A stretch of 64,000 bases of DNA, taken from NCBI RefSeq assembly GCF_003628755.1, contig NZ_CP029256.1:47585-111584 (forward strand), given 5' to 3'. Each line of letters starts with the position of its first letter. Position 1 is the stretch's first letter. The position numbers were made by a program, and so were the translations under genes. Positions 17,197 through 26,491 of the stretch are shown here, piece after piece. The notes under the pieces are model-generated. The model had not been told where the DNA came from. It worked only from the letters and a program-made list of their open reading frames with translations, and made no database searches. The stretch is from Christensenella minuta (GTDB lineage Bacteria > Bacillota > Clostridia > Christensenellales > Christensenellaceae).

Positions 17197-18750
17197 TCAA
17201 TTATGGGAAATCTTATAATATCCTTTTCCGTTTTTCTTGACGAAATATAAGGCTTCGTCCGCCTCGGCAATCAGCTGCTGCAAGTCGGAGCCGGGGAGGC
17301 ACAGGGCAACGCCGATGCTGCACTGCACCGGAATATGCTCTCCGGCTGAGCCGATCTCCGAATGGAGGCGGAGAACCAGCTCATCGAGTACGCTGCGCAG
17401 CTCTGCCTCGCCATCCAAATCAGTCAGCAGCAGCACGAACTCGTCGCCGCCGTACCGGCCGACTACGCCGTCATATTTTTTTTCGTACTCCCGCAGGATA
17501 TAGCCGATACTTTTCAGGGCGATGTCCCCGCCGTTATGGCCATAAGTATCATTGATATATTTCAGGTTGTCCATATCTACAAAACACAAGGCGCTGACCT
17601 TGCGGGGATCGATCTTCTTCAGGAGCGCGCCTGCCTGGTTGAGGAAAACAGACCGTGTGACCACGCCGGTTAAGGAATCGGACAAACCGTTCCCCGTGTG
17701 GCGTATGATCTCATTGAAGTCGGTATCCTCCGGGCGCTCGTTCTGGTAAATTTTTTTCTCCAGTTCTTCTACGGATTGTACAAGGATATTTACAATCTGC
17801 ATTTCCTTCGCAATATACCTCCGCAGAATGAACAGCAGGCAGATGCACAGCAGAACAGCGAGGCCCGCTACAAGCAGCAGGGAAGGGAGAACACTGGAAA
17901 ATGCCGTCCCAAAATTGACCGAGCAAAGAATATCCCATCCCGTATTCTCCACGCGTTGGTAGGTTGTATAATAAAAACTTCCGTTTTGAAAACTCCAGAA
18001 AGCTCCGGGGATTTTAGCCAGAAGCTGCTCCTCCAGCTGGTCCGCCGTGGTGCCAAACAGGGTGGCGTCCCGCAGCTCGCTCATGATCGGATCGCCATAA
18101 GGCAGGTCGGCGGTGGAAGACATGATTTGCCCTTGGGAACCAACCAGCGTCGCCTCGGAACCGTTGATGACCGCCGATTTCTCAAGGATATCGGAAACCT
18201 CATCAAAATAGATTGCACAAAATAGGCAGCCGGTAATGTTTCCCTGCTCGTCAAGCAGGGGGACGGCTACGGTATAATTAAGCGTTACCCCGTCCGCGCC
18301 AGCGGCAAAACTGTCCGTAACCTGCCGCTCTCCCGTGGAAAACAACCGCTGCATATAATCCCGGCTTGCGAGGCTGGCGGGTTCGGAGCCGTCTGAATAT
18401 ACAGTAATATCCGAGTCTACGTAACAGATCAGCAAATATCCGAAATAAGGAGCCATCTGATCGAGCTTTTTGACCTTTTCAATAGGCGGGATCGCCGGAT
18501 CATAAAACTCCGGCAGGCTGGCGAGAGACTCCAAAAGGGTAATGGATTCGTTAATGCGCTGGGAAATTTGTGCATGTACGCTGGAAAGAGAAGCCTTGGC
18601 CTCCGCCTTCATTTGCCGGGAAGCAAGAACGCCCCCTCCCAGCAAGATAATCAATATAATCAGCAGGCAAAACACTGCGATGTAGCGCAGGATGGGGGAA
18701 AAGGATATCCGAACTCCGCTGCTGTTTTTTGTTTGGCTAGTTTTCCTCAT
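17197..18750 (-). CDS. Cache-domain diguanylate cyclase
   Basis: 517 residues from the ATG at 18750 (a TTG at 18753 is possible). Two membrane helices (about 20-43 and 285-310) bracket an extracellular dCache-type sensor; the cytoplasmic GGDEF domain has DSLTGVVTR, the intact signature RYGGDEF and the metal-binding DMDNLKYIND. The RxxD inhibitory site expected just upstream of GGDEF is absent (the aligned residues are K and G), so product inhibition through that site is unlikely. Coupled with the phosphodiesterase gene 7 nt downstream, giving opposite enzymes in one transcript. Confidence 0.92.
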   Translation of the reverse strand: MRKTSQTKNSSGVRISFSPILRYIAVFCLLIILIILLGGGVLASRQMKAEAKASLSSVHAQISQRINESITLLESLASLPEFYDPAIPPIEKVKKLDQMAPYFGYLLICYVDSDITVYSDGSEPASLASRDYMQRLFSTGERQVTDSFAAGADGVTLNYTVAVPLLDEQGNITGCLFCAIYFDEVSDILEKSAVINGSEATLVGSQGQIMSSTADLPYGDPIMSELRDATLFGTTADQLEEQLLAKIPGAFWSFQNGSFYYTTYQRVENTGWDILCSVNFGTAFSSVLPSLLLVAGLAVLLCICLLFILRRYIAKEMQIVNILVQSVEELEKKIYQNERPEDTDFNEIIRHTGNGLSDSLTGVVTRSVFLNQAGALLKKIDPRKVSALCFVDMDNLKYINDTYGHNGGDIALKSIGYILREYEKKYDGVVGRYGGDEFVLLLTDLDGEAELRSVLDELVLRLHSEIGSAGEHIPVQCSIGVALCLPGSDLQQLIAEADEALYFVKKNGKGYYKISHN

Positions 18751-18949
18751 CAATTCGCTTGCCCTTCCTTTGAAAACCTTAGCCTCCGGCTATTTTTTCA
18801 TATGGCACATTGTCTCCCGTTGTGGTTAAAAAAGCGAGTGCATCGATTGAACGCAATACGCTTTATTCTTGGAACCTATACCGGATAATTATAGCACTTG
18901 CGGTCGGATAAATCAATACAGTTCCGGTCTTGTAATGTATGGAAAAGGA

Positions 18950-18991
18950 CAAGATAAAAGCGTCCTGCAAAGCAAGGACGCTTTTATCTTG
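18950..18991. terminator. Long perfect hairpin terminator
   Basis: 16-bp perfect arms CAAGATAAAAGCGTCC / GGACGCTTTTATCTTG around a 10-nt loop. On the minus strand it lies directly after the GGGtGRT gene and ends in a T-rich tract. Confidence 0.8.
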
Positions 18992-19011
18992 TAAAATATT
19001 TGGCCGTTTCC

Positions 19012-20010
19012 TTATTTCATCGCTTCTTCCACCGCGACAGCAACGGCCACGGAAGCGCCGACCATCGGGTTGTTGCCCATGCCGATGAGGCCCATCATCT
19101 CCACGTGCGCCGGGACGGAAGAACTGCCCGCGAACTGTGCGTCGCCGTGCATGCGGCCCATGGTGTCGGTCATGCCGTACGAAGCCGGACCGGCCGCCAT
19201 GTTGTCGGGATGCAGCGTCCTGCCCGTGCCGCCGCCCGAAGCAACGGAGAAGTATTTCTTGCCGTTTTCGATCGCCCATTTCTTATAGGTGCCCGCCACC
19301 GGGTGCTGGAAGCGCGTCGGGTTGGTGGAGTTTCCGGTAATGGAAACATCTACGCTTTCATGGCGCATGATCGCAACGCCTTCGTTCACGTCGTCCGCGC
19401 CGTAGCAGCGAACCTTTGCGCGGTCGCCTTCCGAATATTTGGTCTCGGAAACGATGTTCAGCTTGCCCGTCGCATAATCATAATCCGTTTCGACATACGT
19501 GAAGCCGTTGATGCGGGAAATGATCTGTGCCGCGTCCTTGCCAAGCCCGTTCAGGATAACTTGCAGGTTTTCTTTGCGCACCTTGTTCGCTGTCTTGGCA
19601 ATGCCGATCGCGCCTTCCGCCGCCGCGAAGGACTCGTGTCCCGCGAGGAAGCAGAAGCATCTCGTCTTTTCCTCGAGCAGCATCGCCGCGAGGTTGCCGT
19701 GGCCAAGACCGACAAGGCGCTGCTCCGCAACGGAGCCGGGAATGCAGAACGCCTGCAAGCCGATGCCGATCGCCTCCGCCGCTTCGGAGGCCTTCCTGCA
19801 ACCCTTCTTGAGGGCGATTGCCGCGCCCAGCGTGTATGCCCAGATTGCGTTTTCAAAAGCGATGGGCTGGATGCCGCGCACGATACCGTCCACGTCGAGG
19901 CCCTTATCCACGGTATACTGCTTCACTTCCTCGAGGGAGCCAAAACCGTATTCCTTCATGCACTTTTCAATTTGGGCAATTCTTCTTTCATAACCTTCAA
20001 ATGTAACCAT
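19012..20010 (-). CDS. GGGtGRT family protein
   Basis: 332 residues. Contains the family's naming motif SGGGTGRTLHPDN near residue 265, with conserved GNSTNPTRFQHPVAGTYKKW before it and GMTDTMGRMHGDAQFAG after it. The family is widespread in anaerobic Bacillota and is nearly always encoded with a NifU-like scaffold protein; its biochemical role is not established as far as I know. Start ATG at 20010 with AAGGAGG upstream, 14 nt after its partner. Confidence 0.88.
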   Translation of the reverse strand: MVTFEGYERRIAQIEKCMKEYGFGSLEEVKQYTVDKGLDVDGIVRGIQPIAFENAIWAYTLGAAIALKKGCRKASEAAEAIGIGLQAFCIPGSVAEQRLVGLGHGNLAAMLLEEKTRCFCFLAGHESFAAAEGAIGIAKTANKVRKENLQVILNGLGKDAAQIISRINGFTYVETDYDYATGKLNIVSETKYSEGDRAKVRCYGADDVNEGVAIMRHESVDVSITGNSTNPTRFQHPVAGTYKKWAIENGKKYFSVASGGGTGRTLHPDNMAAGPASYGMTDTMGRMHGDAQFAGSSSVPAHVEMMGLIGMGNNPMVGASVAVAVAVEEAMK

Positions 20011-20024
20011 GTTAATCGCCCTCC

Positions 20025-20717
20025 TTATTCTTTGCGCGGGTCAATGTACTTGACCGCGTCGTCGTATCTTCCGTACGTACCGATGTTTTTCTCATAAGCC
20101 TCTCTCGGTTCAACGCCGTTTCGGATGTCTTCCATCATCTTGCCGAGACGCACGAATTTATAGCCGATCACTTCGTCGTTTTTATCAAGGCCCATCTCAA
20201 GGATATAGCCTTCCGCCAGCTCAAGGTAACGAACGCCCTTTTTGTTGGTGGAGAAAATCGTGCCGACCTGCGAACGCAGGCCCTTTCCGAGGTCTTCAAG
20301 GCCCGCGCCGATCGGCAGGCCGCCTTCGGAGAATGCGGTCTGCGTCCTGCCGTAAGCGATTTGCAGGAACAGCTCGCGCATCGCGGTGTTGATCGCGTCG
20401 CACACGAGGTCCGTGTTGAGCGCTTCGAGGAGCGTCTTGCCGACGATCGCCTCGCCCGCCATCGCGGCCGAGTGCGTCATGCCCGAGCAGCCGCTCGTCT
20501 CGATGAGGGCTTCCTCGATGATGCCGTCCTTCACGTTCAGCGTCAGCTTGCACATACCCTGCTGGGGCGCGCACCAGCCTACGCCGTGCGTGAGGCCGGA
20601 GATGTCTGTGATCTGTTTGGATTTTACCCATTTGCCTTCTTCAGGTATCGGAGCCGGGCCGTGATGCGGTCCCTTTTTCACGCATACCATTTCTTCTACT
20701 TCTTTTGAGTATTGCAT
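20025..20717 (-). CDS. NifU-like iron-sulfur scaffold family protein, partner of GGGtGRT
   Basis: 230 residues. The core WCAPQQGMCKLTLNVKDGIIEEALIETSGCSGMTHSAAMAGEAIVGK has the strand arrangement and the SGCSGM motif of NifU/IscU N-terminal domains (three Cys at about 49, 55 and 74). It is longer than IscU and carries a C-terminal region YGRYDDAVKYIDPRKE. Start ATG at 20717 with AAGGAGG; an extended -10 (TGC TATAAT on the minus strand, around 20777-20785) lies upstream. Role in iron-sulfur assembly is inferred from homology only. Confidence 0.82.
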   Translation of the reverse strand: MQYSKEVEEMVCVKKGPHHGPAPIPEEGKWVKSKQITDISGLTHGVGWCAPQQGMCKLTLNVKDGIIEEALIETSGCSGMTHSAAMAGEAIVGKTLLEALNTDLVCDAINTAMRELFLQIAYGRTQTAFSEGGLPIGAGLEDLGKGLRSQVGTIFSTNKKGVRYLELAEGYILEMGLDKNDEVIGYKFVRLGKMMEDIRNGVEPREAYEKNIGTYGRYDDAVKYIDPRKE

Positions 20718-20935
20718 GGGATTTTTTGACCTCCTTGAAAATTTATTGCTTTCATTTAAATATTAAGCCATACATAAAATATTATAGCATATCCGGGGAA
20801 CGGTAGTCATTATATTTTTAAGATTATTTCCCGCCGCCCGCCGCCTGTCAAAAAGCATCCGTTTCCCGGTTGAACGAAAGGGAAATGGATGATATTCTTA
20901 AATCAGGGGGAAAAACGGAAAACGGAGGAAATGTT

Positions 20936-21889
20936 ATGCTGTGGATCCCGGTTGTGATTGTTGCCGCCGCCGCATTGTTTTTGATTGTGGTTTTTGTGGC
21001 GGCGAATAAGATATTTGACGTCGCCGTGAATGCCAAAAAGACCAAGAAAAAGGTGCTCGAAACAAATGCGAACAAGAGTGCGGACGGCGCGGGGCGGGAA
21101 AAAACGGAAAAGGAACGCGCCAACGAATGGCTGCGCGGGCAGGAATTTACGATACACAGCCAGCGTTCGCGGGATGGGCTTCTCCTTGTCGCGCGGGAGC
21201 TGGCTGCGAAAGAACCCTCGCACCTGTGGGCCGTATGCGTCCATGGGTTTTCGGGAAACGGCCTGAACCTCGGCCTTGCGGCCCGCCACTGGCACGAACA
21301 GGGCTGGAACGTGCTTTTGCCAGACCTGCGGGGAAGCGGCGACAGCGAGGGGGATTATTATGGCATGGGCTGGCTCGACCGCCACGATATCATCGGATGG
21401 ATCCGGGGAACGGTTCTCGAAAAAGACCCCGGCGCGCAGGTCGTCCTGCACGGGGTCTCGATGGGCGCGGCGACCGTTATGATGACCACGGGCGAGCAGC
21501 TCCCGGAAAACGTCCGCGCGGCGGTTGAAGACTGCGGCTATACGGACGTGTGGGAGGAATTTACCATCCAGCTTAGGAAGGTGTTCGGGCTTCCGCAGTT
21601 TCCCATCATGCACATTGCAAACATCATGGCAAAGCGGCGTGCGGGCTATTCTTTCAGGGAAGCCTCGTCGGTCCGCCAGGTGAAAAAATCCAGGACGCCC
21701 ACGCTTTTCATTCATGGCGGTGAGGATACCTTTGTGCCGTTTTTCATGCTGGATGAAGTATACGGGGCTGCGGCGTGCGAAAAGGAGAAACTGGTGGTGT
21801 CCGGCGCGCAGCATGGCGAATCGGTGCAGCTCGAGCCGCAGCGTTATTGGGATACGGTCCATGCGTTTGTCGGGAAATATCTTAATTGA
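20936..21889 (+). CDS. Membrane-anchored alpha/beta hydrolase (YqkD-like)
   Basis: 317 residues from the ATG at 20936 with GGAGG 7 nt upstream (an upstream in-frame ATG at 20870 lacks a site). A membrane helix (about 2-25), then an alpha/beta hydrolase domain: oxyanion region VHGFSGNG, LRGSGDSEGDYYGMG, nucleophile elbow GVSMGAA, acid HGGEDTFVP and histidine in GAQHGES. Likely a serine esterase or lipase facing the outside; substrate unknown. Confidence 0.88.
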   Translation: MLWIPVVIVAAAALFLIVVFVAANKIFDVAVNAKKTKKKVLETNANKSADGAGREKTEKERANEWLRGQEFTIHSQRSRDGLLLVARELAAKEPSHLWAVCVHGFSGNGLNLGLAARHWHEQGWNVLLPDLRGSGDSEGDYYGMGWLDRHDIIGWIRGTVLEKDPGAQVVLHGVSMGAATVMMTTGEQLPENVRAAVEDCGYTDVWEEFTIQLRKVFGLPQFPIMHIANIMAKRRAGYSFREASSVRQVKKSRTPTLFIHGGEDTFVPFFMLDEVYGAAACEKEKLVVSGAQHGESVQLEPQRYWDTVHAFVGKYLN

Positions 21890-21903
21890 AAAGGAGAAAT
21901 ATG

Positions 21904-22116
21904 ATGGAAAGAGTACAATATATTTGCCCGAAATGCGGCTGTACGCAATATGAAAGCGATCAGTTTCAGGCGACCGGAGGGAACTTTTCCAAGCTGTTCG
22001 ACGTACAGAACAAAAAATTTATCACAGTGAGCTGCGTAAAGTGCGGCTATACGGAGCTGTATAAAGGAAAGACTTCAGATGGCTGGAATATTCTCGATTT
22101 CCTGGTAGGCCGCTGA
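21904..22116 (+). CDS. Zn-ribbon nucleic-acid-binding protein (DUF2082 / zinc_ribbon_13 type)
   Basis: 70 residues. Two CxxC pairs (YICPKCGCTQYESD and VSCVKCGYTELYK) flank the family-typical LFDVQNKKF. Start at 21904 chosen over the adjacent ATG at 21901 because AAGGAG lies 7 nt away. It follows the hydrolase at 14 nt and is closed by a terminator. Confidence 0.88.
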   Translation: MERVQYICPKCGCTQYESDQFQATGGNFSKLFDVQNKKFITVSCVKCGYTELYKGKTSDGWNILDFLVGR

Positions 22117-22146
22117 ACATAAAAAATGAATAAATTGTAAAAAATG

Positions 22147-22187
22147 AAATCCGCGGCTTCCCGGCTTGCAGGGAACGCGGATTTTTG
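22147..22187 (+). terminator. Terminator after the Zn-ribbon gene
   Basis: AAATCCGCG / CGCGGATTTTT arms with an inner TTCCC/GGGAA pairing. Confidence 0.8.
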
Positions 22188-22188
22188 C

Positions 22189-22217
22189 TTGTATTTGCAA
22201 TCTATTGAAAGTATAAT
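22189..22217 (+). promoter_or_regulatory. Promoter of the aminotransferase gene
   Basis: TTGTAT (22189-22194), 17 nt, TATAAT (22212-22217). Confidence 0.6.
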
Positions 22218-22251
22218 ATAATGCGTATAATTATTTACATGAGAAGGGCAG

Positions 22252-23442
22252 ATGGAAACGATGTATCGATTTGCAGGACGTTTTGACGGCGTGGGCGGAA
22301 GCGAGATCCGTAAGATTTTTGGGCTCCTCGGAGTTCCGGGAATGATCTCATTTGCGGGAGGCAATCCTTCTCCCGACCTTTTTCCGGCGGATACGCTCGC
22401 AGACATCAGCGAACAGGTGATTGTGGACGACGGCAGGTCTGTGCTCCAGTATGGGGGAACGATGGGCGTCGCGCATTTTATAAGCGTACTGAAGGAAAAG
22501 AACCGGGATAGTATGAAAGAGGACGATGACCTTATCGTGCTTTCCGGATCCTCCCAGGGAATAGATTTTTTTGCCCATACCATGATTGAAAAAGGGGATG
22601 CCATGCTTGTGGAATCTCCGTCGTTTCTGGGCGCGCTCCAGACGTTTCGGCTTGCGGACGCCGATATCAAAACGGTGGACCTGCAGGAAGACGGGCCGGA
22701 TACGGATATGCTCGAGGCGAAGATTAAGGAATATAATCCCAAGTTTTTTTATACGATCCCGACTTTCCAGAACCCGTCAGGCATCACAATGAGCGCGGAA
22801 AAACGGCAGAAGGTTTACGATATCTGCAAACGGTACGGCGTGCTGATCCTGGAAGACGATCCTTACGCGGAGCTGCGCTACGAGGGAACGCCGCTTCCCA
22901 GCATCAAGGCGCTCGACGACTGCGGACTTGTGTGTAAGCTCGGGAGTTTTTCCAAGACGATCTCCCCCGGCCTGCGCGTCGGGTACGCAGTCGCCAATAA
23001 AGAGATCATAGCAAAGTTTAACCTCCTGAAGCAGGGGGCGGACGTGCATACCTCCAACCTTTCGCAGACGCTCGTTATGAAATTCATCGAGCGCGGGCTT
23101 TATGAGGATCATGTCAGGATGCTGTGCGAGACCTATAAGGAGCATAGGGATGCGATGCTGCGGGCGATCGATATTTATTTCCCGGATGGGGTAAGCCACA
23201 CCAATCCGCAGGGCGGCCTGTTTGTTTGGGTAACGCTCCCGGAATGGATGGATGCGCGCAAGCTGTTCGATGCGTGCGTGATGGAAAAGGTAGCGTTTGT
23301 GGCGGGAAGCCCGTTTTTCGCGGACGGCGGCCATGACAATACGCTGCGCATGAATTTCTCGATGCCGACCGTAAGCCAGATCGAAACGGGTGTGGAACGC
23401 ATGAGCAGGGTAATTCGCCAGTACGAATTTTTGACGAAATAA
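22252..23442 (+). CDS. PLP-dependent class I/II aminotransferase (2-aminoadipate/MocR-type)
   Basis: 396 residues. Fold-type I aminotransferase: SFAGGNPSPDLFP at the N terminus, YTIPTFQNPSG, EDDPYAELRY and the PLP-lysine segment GSFSKTISPGLRVGY. This subgroup (LysN-like) transaminates aminoadipate, aromatic or branched amino acids; the true substrate cannot be read from sequence. Confidence 0.88.
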   Translation: METMYRFAGRFDGVGGSEIRKIFGLLGVPGMISFAGGNPSPDLFPADTLADISEQVIVDDGRSVLQYGGTMGVAHFISVLKEKNRDSMKEDDDLIVLSGSSQGIDFFAHTMIEKGDAMLVESPSFLGALQTFRLADADIKTVDLQEDGPDTDMLEAKIKEYNPKFFYTIPTFQNPSGITMSAEKRQKVYDICKRYGVLILEDDPYAELRYEGTPLPSIKALDDCGLVCKLGSFSKTISPGLRVGYAVANKEIIAKFNLLKQGADVHTSNLSQTLVMKFIERGLYEDHVRMLCETYKEHRDAMLRAIDIYFPDGVSHTNPQGGLFVWVTLPEWMDARKLFDACVMEKVAFVAGSPFFADGGHDNTLRMNFSMPTVSQIETGVERMSRVIRQYEFLTK

Positions 23443-23480
23443 ACCGGACGGAACGGATATGAAGAGGAGCTTTTGAATCG

Positions 23481-24713
23481 ATGGCAGAAAACGTATTTGA
23501 TACATTACAGGAAAGAGGCTTTGTTAAGCAGACGACCCATGAAGGCCTGAAAGAAATGCTCGGCCGGGAAAAGGTGAAATTCTACGTCGGGTTCGATGCG
23601 ACGGCGGACAGCCTCCATGTCGGTCACTTTGTTCAGCTGATGGCGATGGCGCATATGCAGCGCGCGGGCCATACGCCGATCATTCTCGTGGGCGGTGGAA
23701 CGACGATGATCGGCGATCCAAGCGGAAAATCCGATATGCGCAAGATGATGACCCGCGAGGTGATCGCGCACAATGCGGAAATCTTTAAAAAGCAGATCGG
23801 CAGTTTTCTCGATGTTTCAGAGGGAAAGGCCATCATGGTAGATAATGCCGATTGGCTCCTTGACCTCAATTATGTGGAGTTCCTGCGGGAGATCGGCACT
23901 TGCTTTTCCGTAAACAGGATGCTGACGGCGGAATGCTATAAACAGCGCCTTGAAAAAGGCCTCACGTTTTTTGAATTCAACTATATGCTGATGCAGGCGT
24001 ACGATTTTTTGGTTTTGAACCGCAAGTACGGCTGTACGCTCGAGATGGGCGGGGACGACCAATGGTCGAATATCCTCGCGGGAGCGGACCTGATACGCCG
24101 AAAAGAGGAAGGAAAAAAAGCGTACGGCCTCACGATTACCCTGCTCCTGAAGAGCGACGGCAAAAAGATGGGGAAAACAGAGTCGGGCGCCGTCTGGCTC
24201 GATCCTGAGAAGACTTCCCCATACGACTTTTACCAGTATTGGAGGAACGTTGCGGATGCGGACGTGCGGACGTGCCTTTCGCTGCTTACCTTCCTGCCGA
24301 TGGACGAGGTTGAGCGCCTGTCAGCCCTTAAAGACAATGAGATCAACGATGCAAAAAAGATACTTGCGTTTGAGATAACAAAACAGGTGCACGGCGGGCA
24401 GGCAGCGCGCGAGGCTCAGAAAGCGGCGGAAGCGCTTTTCTCCGGCGGCGGGGAAGGGGGCAGCATCCCGACGACGGAGCTTACGGCTGCGCAGTGGAAA
24501 GAAAAACCGCAGCTTATTGACGTCATGGTCCTTTGCGGACTGACCAGGTCGCGCGGCGAGGGCCGGCGCCTGATTACCCAGGGGGGCGTGCTCCTGAACG
24601 GAGAAAAGGTCGTGGACGAATTCCGTGCGCTCGAAGAAGCGGATTTTGTGAACGGCGAAGCGATGATAAAAAAAGGCAAAAAGGTGTTTCACAGGGTTCT
24701 GATCCGCGTATAA
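23481..24713 (+). CDS. tyrS: Tyrosyl-tRNA synthetase
   Basis: 410 residues, the normal length. Charges tRNA-Tyr. Class I signatures: HVGH (residues about 50-53, HIGH) and KMGKT (KMSKS), the tyrosine pocket [24 protein letters not shown], and a C-terminal S4 RNA-binding domain ([21 protein letters not shown]). Only 38 nt separate it from the aminotransferase, so no T-box leader precedes it; it seems to be read from the upstream promoter. Confidence 0.96.
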   Translation: MAENVFDTLQERGFVKQTTHEGLKEMLGREKVKFYVGFDATADSLHVGHFVQLMAMAHMQRAGHTPIILVGGGTTMIGDPSGKSDMRKMMTREVIAHNAEIFKKQIGSFLDVSEGKAIMVDNADWLLDLNYVEFLREIGTCFSVNRMLTAECYKQRLEKGLTFFEFNYMLMQAYDFLVLNRKYGCTLEMGGDDQWSNILAGADLIRRKEEGKKAYGLTITLLLKSDGKKMGKTESGAVWLDPEKTSPYDFYQYWRNVADADVRTCLSLLTFLPMDEVERLSALKDNEINDAKKILAFEITKQVHGGQAAREAQKAAEALFSGGGEGGSIPTTELTAAQWKEKPQLIDVMVLCGLTRSRGEGRRLITQGGVLLNGEKVVDEFRALEEADFVNGEAMIKKGKKVFHRVLIRV

Positions 24714-24715
24714 GT

Positions 24716-25366
24716 ATGGGAAAACCGTATGTTTGCCTCGCGGAGAAAGCCGCAAGCGAGCTTGTGATTAAAAAATCGAGGTTTTTGTGCAGGCTGGTTC
24801 CCGTAGAGACGGAACAGCAGGCGGCGGCGGCCCTCGGAGAGGTTAGGAAAGAACATTATAACGCGCGGCACAATTGCTTTGCCATGATACTCGGCGCAAA
24901 CCGGAATTTCGAGAAAAGCTCGGACGACGGGGAGCCGCAGGGAACGGCGGGCGTGCCGATGCTGGAAGTGCTGCGCAAAAGCGGCCTGACCAATATCCTC
25001 GCGGTGGTCACGCGGTATTTCGGCGGAACGCTGCTCGGAGCGGGCGGCCTTGTGCGCGCCTATGGCGGGGCAGTGTCAGAGGCGCTCCGCACCGCAAAAA
25101 GGGAAGTGCATATCCCGGCGGTGGTGCTGCGGCTGCGGATCGATTATGCGGATTATGGGAAGCTGCAAAGCATCGCCGCGGAATATGGGGCGAAGGTGGA
25201 AGCGGATTACGGCGAAAAGGTGGAAGCGCGCGCGGTGTTCCGGCAGGCGGATTACGACGCTGTGGCAAAAAGAATCACGGAAGCGTTCCTCGGCGCGGAT
25301 GTATACGAAAAAGACGGCGAATGCTATTTAACGGAACAGGTTGTCCCGCAGGAGCCGACGGAATAA
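24716..25366 (+). CDS. YigZ / IMPACT family protein
   Basis: 216 residues from the ATG at 24716, 2 nt after tyrS stops, so coupled. The family core is clear: KKSRFLCRL, HNCFAMILG, SSDDGEPQGTAGVPML, VVTRYFGGTLLGAGGLVRAYGGA. YigZ proteins have been proposed to act on ribosome-associated or stress-related processes; the exact role is unsettled. Confidence 0.92.
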   Translation: MGKPYVCLAEKAASELVIKKSRFLCRLVPVETEQQAAAALGEVRKEHYNARHNCFAMILGANRNFEKSSDDGEPQGTAGVPMLEVLRKSGLTNILAVVTRYFGGTLLGAGGLVRAYGGAVSEALRTAKREVHIPAVVLRLRIDYADYGKLQSIAAEYGAKVEADYGEKVEARAVFRQADYDAVAKRITEAFLGADVYEKDGECYLTEQVVPQEPTE

Positions 25367-25397
25367 ATATTTTTATACGATTAGGGGAATTTTGGGT

Positions 25398-26462
25398 ATG
25401 GAAATCAAATTTTTAGAGACGAATGAGCTTAAGAAAAAACCGGAAGACGAAAGCAACCTTGGTTTTGGCACGATCTTTTCGGATTATATGTTCCTTATGA
25501 GATATACCGAGGGACAGGGCTGGCACGACGCAGAGATCAAAAAATACGAAGATTTCAAGGTGTCGCCCGCGGCAACCGTTTTTCATTACGGCCAGGAAGT
25601 GTTCGAGGGTTTGAAGGCCTACCGTCAGGTGAACGGAGATATCGCGCTGTTCCGTGCGAAGGATAACTTCCGGCGGCTCAACAATTCGGCAAAACGCCTT
25701 GCGATGCCGCAGATCGATGAAGAGTTTGCGCACCGTGCGCTGCGCGAGCTTGTGAAGATCGAGCAGGACTGGGTTCCGCATGAAAAAGGGACTTCTCTGT
25801 ATATCCGCCCGAATTATATGGGGATGGATCCGTTCATCGGCGTTTCCGCCGCAAAAGAATATGTGTTCTATATCATGACGGGTCCGGTCGGCGCATATTA
25901 TGCGCACGGTCTCGCACCGGTCAGGATTTTAATTGAAAAGGAGTATGTGCGCGCCGCCAAGGGCGGAATGGGCTTCGCAAAAACGGCGGGCAATTATGCC
26001 GCCAGCCTCATTGCGGGCGTGGAAGCGCACGAAAAAGGCTGCGACCAGGTTCTGTGGCTGGATGCGGAAGAGCGTAAATATGTGGAAGAAGTCGGTTCCA
26101 TGAACATGATGTTTGTGATCGACGGTAAACTGGTAACACCCGATCTCGACGGAAGTATCCTGCCCGGGATCACGCGTGCGAGCGTCATTGCTATCGCGCG
26201 TGATATGGGCATCACCGTAGAAGAACGCAGAATCTCGATCGACGAGGTGATCGAAACGGCGAAATCCGGAGCGATGAGCGAAGCGTTCGGCACGGGAACG
26301 GCGGCGGTGGTAAGCCCCGTCGGGGAATTTGTATACGGGGATGAAACGGTTACGGTTTCAGGCGGGAAGATGGGAAAACTCGCGCTCGAGTTTTATGACA
26401 TTCTGACCGGCATCCAATATGGAGAAATCAAAGACCGGTTCGGGTGGACGGAAAAAATTTGA
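25398..26462 (+). CDS. ilvE: Branched-chain amino-acid aminotransferase (group II)
   Basis: 354 residues from the ATG at 25398. Transfers the amino group between glutamate and 2-keto acids of valine, leucine and isoleucine. Fold-type IV features: FHYGQEVFEGLKAYR, the PLP lysine in GMGFAKTAGNYAASL, EVGSMNMMFV and EAFGTGTAAVV. No leader regulation is visible; 31 nt after the YigZ gene. Confidence 0.95.
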   Translation: MEIKFLETNELKKKPEDESNLGFGTIFSDYMFLMRYTEGQGWHDAEIKKYEDFKVSPAATVFHYGQEVFEGLKAYRQVNGDIALFRAKDNFRRLNNSAKRLAMPQIDEEFAHRALRELVKIEQDWVPHEKGTSLYIRPNYMGMDPFIGVSAAKEYVFYIMTGPVGAYYAHGLAPVRILIEKEYVRAAKGGMGFAKTAGNYAASLIAGVEAHEKGCDQVLWLDAEERKYVEEVGSMNMMFVIDGKLVTPDLDGSILPGITRASVIAIARDMGITVEERRISIDEVIETAKSGAMSEAFGTGTAAVVSPVGEFVYGDETVTVSGGKMGKLALEFYDILTGIQYGEIKDRFGWTEKI

Positions 26463-26491
26463 ATCCCCGTTCATTTTGGAGGTAATTTGGT

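Noticed and set aside
23443..23480. T-box leader for tyrS
   Set aside because: Only 38 nt are present between the genes, too short for a T-box.
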